Assembly: GCA_003641795.1 (NCBI GenBank)
Contig: QNAP01000080.1
Span: forward strand, 1-7,606
Reading direction: 5' to 3'
Length of the DNA: 7,606 nt
Source: Thermotogae bacterium
GTDB lineage: Bacteria > Thermotogota > Thermotogae > UBA12178
Shown: piece after piece, positions 5,620-7,606 of the stretch
How the letters are laid out: each line of letters opens with the position of its first letter
Numbering within the stretch: position 1 is the first letter of the stretch
Program-made: the position numbers and the translations under genes
The notes under the pieces: model-generated
The model's input: the letters and a program-made list of their open reading frames with translations, nothing else
Database searches by the model: none
Told to the model about the DNA's origin: nothing

Positions 5620-7576
5620 AACCCGTGAAAAATGTGGGATTGATTATTACTACGATGGAACCATCTCCCAAAACAGTGGCACCTGAAACAACGTTTCCAG
5701 CTTTAGCATAGTCGGGGATCGATTTCACAAGATAATCGCTCTCTTCCAAAAATGCATCGACCACCAGAGCGCAGCGCGATCCCGAATCTTCGAGAATGAG
5801 TAGAGGCACCAAACCAAAAGAGAAATCCTTGCTCTCCAGTTCCACAGCTGTTTGGCCAAGTATCTCTTCGACAAGAATCACCGGTAGTGTTTCTCCACGC
5901 ACGTCAACCAACAAACCAGCGTGATATTTGTGAATTTTTTCTTTTGGTACTTTCAAGGTCTCTTTCACCGCTTCTAATGGAACGATGTATCTCTCTTTTC
6001 CTACAAGAACCATTAACCCCCTGATCAAGAGCAAAGAAAGCGGTATACGCAGGGTGATTTTCGTTCCCTTCCCAACAGTCGAATCTATGAAGACCTTGCC
6101 TCCGATCGATTCTATGTTAGTTTTCACCACATCCATTCCCACTCCACGCCCGGATATGTCCGAGACGGTTTTGACAGTGCTGAATCCGGGTTCGAAGATG
6201 TAGTTTACAATTTCAGAGTCGGGTATCTTTAGAGCTTCCTCGGGTGATATTAAGCCTCGATCAATTGCTCTGGTTCTGATCTCTTGAGGATTTATGCCTT
6301 TCCCATCATCTTGAATTTCGATAAAAGCGTAACTTCCTCTGTAATAGGCCCTTAAGAAAATCATCCCTTCTTCAGACTTGCCCAGCTTTTTTCTTTCCTC
6401 TGGAGGTTCTATACCGTGATCCACGGCGTTTCTGATCATGTGAGTCAATGGATCTACCAATATCTCGATGACGGATTTATCGAGTTCTGTTTCTTCTCCT
6501 TCGATTACAAGGTTCACCTTTTTCTTCAGAGAACGTGAAAGGTCTCGAACGGCGCGCTTGTATCTGTTGAAAAGTTCACCAATGGGAACCATCCTTACAG
6601 ACATAACCACGCTTTGCAATTCGTAGGCCAATCTTCCCAAATTTCCTACAACGTTTTTGACATCGTATGTAAGATTTGGTGCGCTCTCCTCCACTACGCG
6701 CAGAAGAGAGGAAGCGGCGTTTTTGAGAGTCAAAAGCTCTCCAACCAAATTCATCATCTTATCCAATTTCTCGTGACTAACTTTGACCGTTTGGGACTGC
6801 ATCGACCTCTTCGCTGATACTGGGGAGATGAGGTTAGCATTTTTATTTGGGGGTTGCAGACCCACTTCTTTCTTTTTTTCTTCAAGCCATTTGGTGAATT
6901 CTTCTCTTCCCCTTTTGAGATCGGGAAGATTGAGGCTGATGGCGCTTTCAACGATAGAATCTACCATGTCAATCACGTCTGTATCACCCAACGTTTGGAG
7001 GCCTACCTTTAAAGGTTCCGCTAATCTATGAATATGCTCAGGTTTCTGATTTTCACCTTCTATCAGATATCCAATGAACTCCAAGAATTGGTCTGCTATG
7101 TTGACAAAGGCCTCGAAGGTTTGAAGGGGCTCTCGTTTTAGAAGTTTTCCTTCGCGCTCTTCGGATCTCAATACTTTTTGCTCCTCTGCAGGAGGTTCGG
7201 ACAACAGAACTTCGGTTAGAGATTTCAGAAGGTCAATTCCTTTGTAGGCGGAATCTACTTCCTCTTCCGACAGGTTCCTTTTCTTCGTCATGGCGTCCTG
7301 TAAAAGAGTTTCCAATGAATGCGATTGATACTCGATTTGTGATAAGATTTCCGATATTGATTGGGGCGGGGCGAAAGAAAGCAACAAGCGCGCTCCACCC
7401 TTGATACCGTGAAAGGCTCTCATTGCTCTGTTGATACTTTCGTAACCCCCATTTGCTTCGTACTCTAAAAGCGCCGATTCTGCTTCGTTAATGTTTTCGG
7501 AGAGCTCGGAGGTGAAGTCTCTGATGGTTTCTTCCATGGGAATCAGTAGTTGTTCAAATTTTTGAACATTTTTCAT
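5615..7576 (-). CDS. cheA: CheA-type chemotaxis histidine kinase, 5' end uncertain
   Basis: Chemotaxis kinase: autophosphorylates a His in its HPt domain and passes phosphate to a response regulator. 653 aa from ATG 7576. HPt (P1) is ~15-125 with AFHGIKGGARLL, H56 the phosphorylation site. Residues ~150-240 are helical without an H..KG motif; no recognisable P2 (CheY-docking) domain is seen. P3 dimerisation starts at ~264 (KVSHEKLDKMMNLVGELL). P4 kinase: N box HMIRNAVDHGIE (379-390), G1 DDGKGI (423-428), F box FEPGFST (461-467), G2 GRGVGMDVV (476-484), GKGTKITLRIPLS (502-514). P5 CheW-like domain is ~518-653. All catalytic boxes look intact. No receiver domain is fused. ATG 7576 lacks a clear ribosome site, and the frame stays open for ten more codons to the window edge, so the true start may lie outside. 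First gene visible of the operon; parA follows after 4 nt. Confidence 0.95.
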   Translation of the reverse strand: MKNVQKFEQLLIPMEETIRDFTSELSENINEAESALLEYEANGGYESINRAMRAFHGIKGGARLLLSFAPPQSISEILSQIEYQSHSLETLLQDAMTKKRNLSEEEVDSAYKGIDLLKSLTEVLLSEPPAEEQKVLRSEEREGKLLKREPLQTFEAFVNIADQFLEFIGYLIEGENQKPEHIHRLAEPLKVGLQTLGDTDVIDMVDSIVESAISLNLPDLKRGREEFTKWLEEKKKEVGLQPPNKNANLISPVSAKRSMQSQTVKVSHEKLDKMMNLVGELLTLKNAASSLLRVVEESAPNLTYDVKNVVGNLGRLAYELQSVVMSVRMVPIGELFNRYKRAVRDLSRSLKKKVNLVIEGEETELDKSVIEILVDPLTHMIRNAVDHGIEPPEERKKLGKSEEGMIFLRAYYRGSYAFIEIQDDGKGINPQEIRTRAIDRGLISPEEALKIPDSEIVNYIFEPGFSTVKTVSDISGRGVGMDVVKTNIESIGGKVFIDSTVGKGTKITLRIPLSLLLIRGLMVLVGKERYIVPLEAVKETLKVPKEKIHKYHAGLLVDVRGETLPVILVEEILGQTAVELESKDFSFGLVPLLILEDSGSRCALVVDAFLEESDYLVKSIPDYAKAGNVVSGATVLGDGSIVVIINPTFFTGW

Positions 7577-7606
7577 TTGCTCGGAGTAAAATTCCGACTC
7601 TTTTTC

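Noticed and set aside
1042..7576. The joined MCP frame and cheA are both exactly 1962 nt
   Set aside because: The proteins are unrelated in sequence and fold, so the equal length is coincidence.

Overview
This window looks like a piece of a bacterial chemosensory operon. All real genes lie on the minus strand and are packed head to tail, so transcription runs from the right edge to the left. In transcription order they are: a CheA-type histidine kinase (7576 to 5615, possibly starting beyond the window), a ParA-family ATPase (5610 to 4828), a small TPR protein (4835 to 4527), an Hsp70-like protein without the lid domain (4530 to 3043), a soluble methyl-accepting chemotaxis protein (MCP; 3003 to 1786), a second MCP segment in the same frame after one TAA codon (1767 to 1042), and a protein with at least three tandem CheW domains that runs off the left edge (1028 to <1). 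Junctions are tight: 4 nt between cheA and parA, an 8 nt overlap of parA and the TPR gene, a 4 nt ATGA overlap into the Hsp70 gene, then gaps of 39 and 13 nt. I see no promoter, terminator, tRNA, rRNA, CRISPR array or mobile element. No stretch over 300 bases lacks a gene.

The proteins suggest a cytoplasmic signalling array. The receptors have no transmembrane segment. The kinase has HPt, dimerisation, ATPase and CheW-like regulatory domains but no recognisable P2 domain. The adaptor carries several CheW domains in one chain. ParA, TPR and Hsp70 genes sit between the kinase and its receptors. My inference is that ParA positions or partitions a soluble receptor cluster, by analogy with PpfA/TlpT of Rhodobacter sphaeroides, and that the TPR/Hsp70 pair helps build or remodel it. 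CheY, CheR and CheB are not visible here and may lie outside.

The most striking feature is the receptor region. The two MCP pieces share one frame across positions 1042-3003, separated by a single TAA at 1786-1788. Arm lengths show that the second signalling hairpin begins in the last ~48 residues of the upstream piece and continues past the stop. The ancestral product therefore looks like one soluble receptor with two complete hairpins in tandem. The stop could be a nonsense mutation, an assembly error or a read-through site.

The organism cannot be fixed from sequence alone. G+C is about 45-50% in the lines I sampled, the proteins are rich in Glu, Lys, Val and Ile, and strong AGGAGG-type ribosome binding sites are common. 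This would fit an anaerobic, perhaps thermophilic, lineage such as Thermotogota or Synergistota, but I hold that only weakly.
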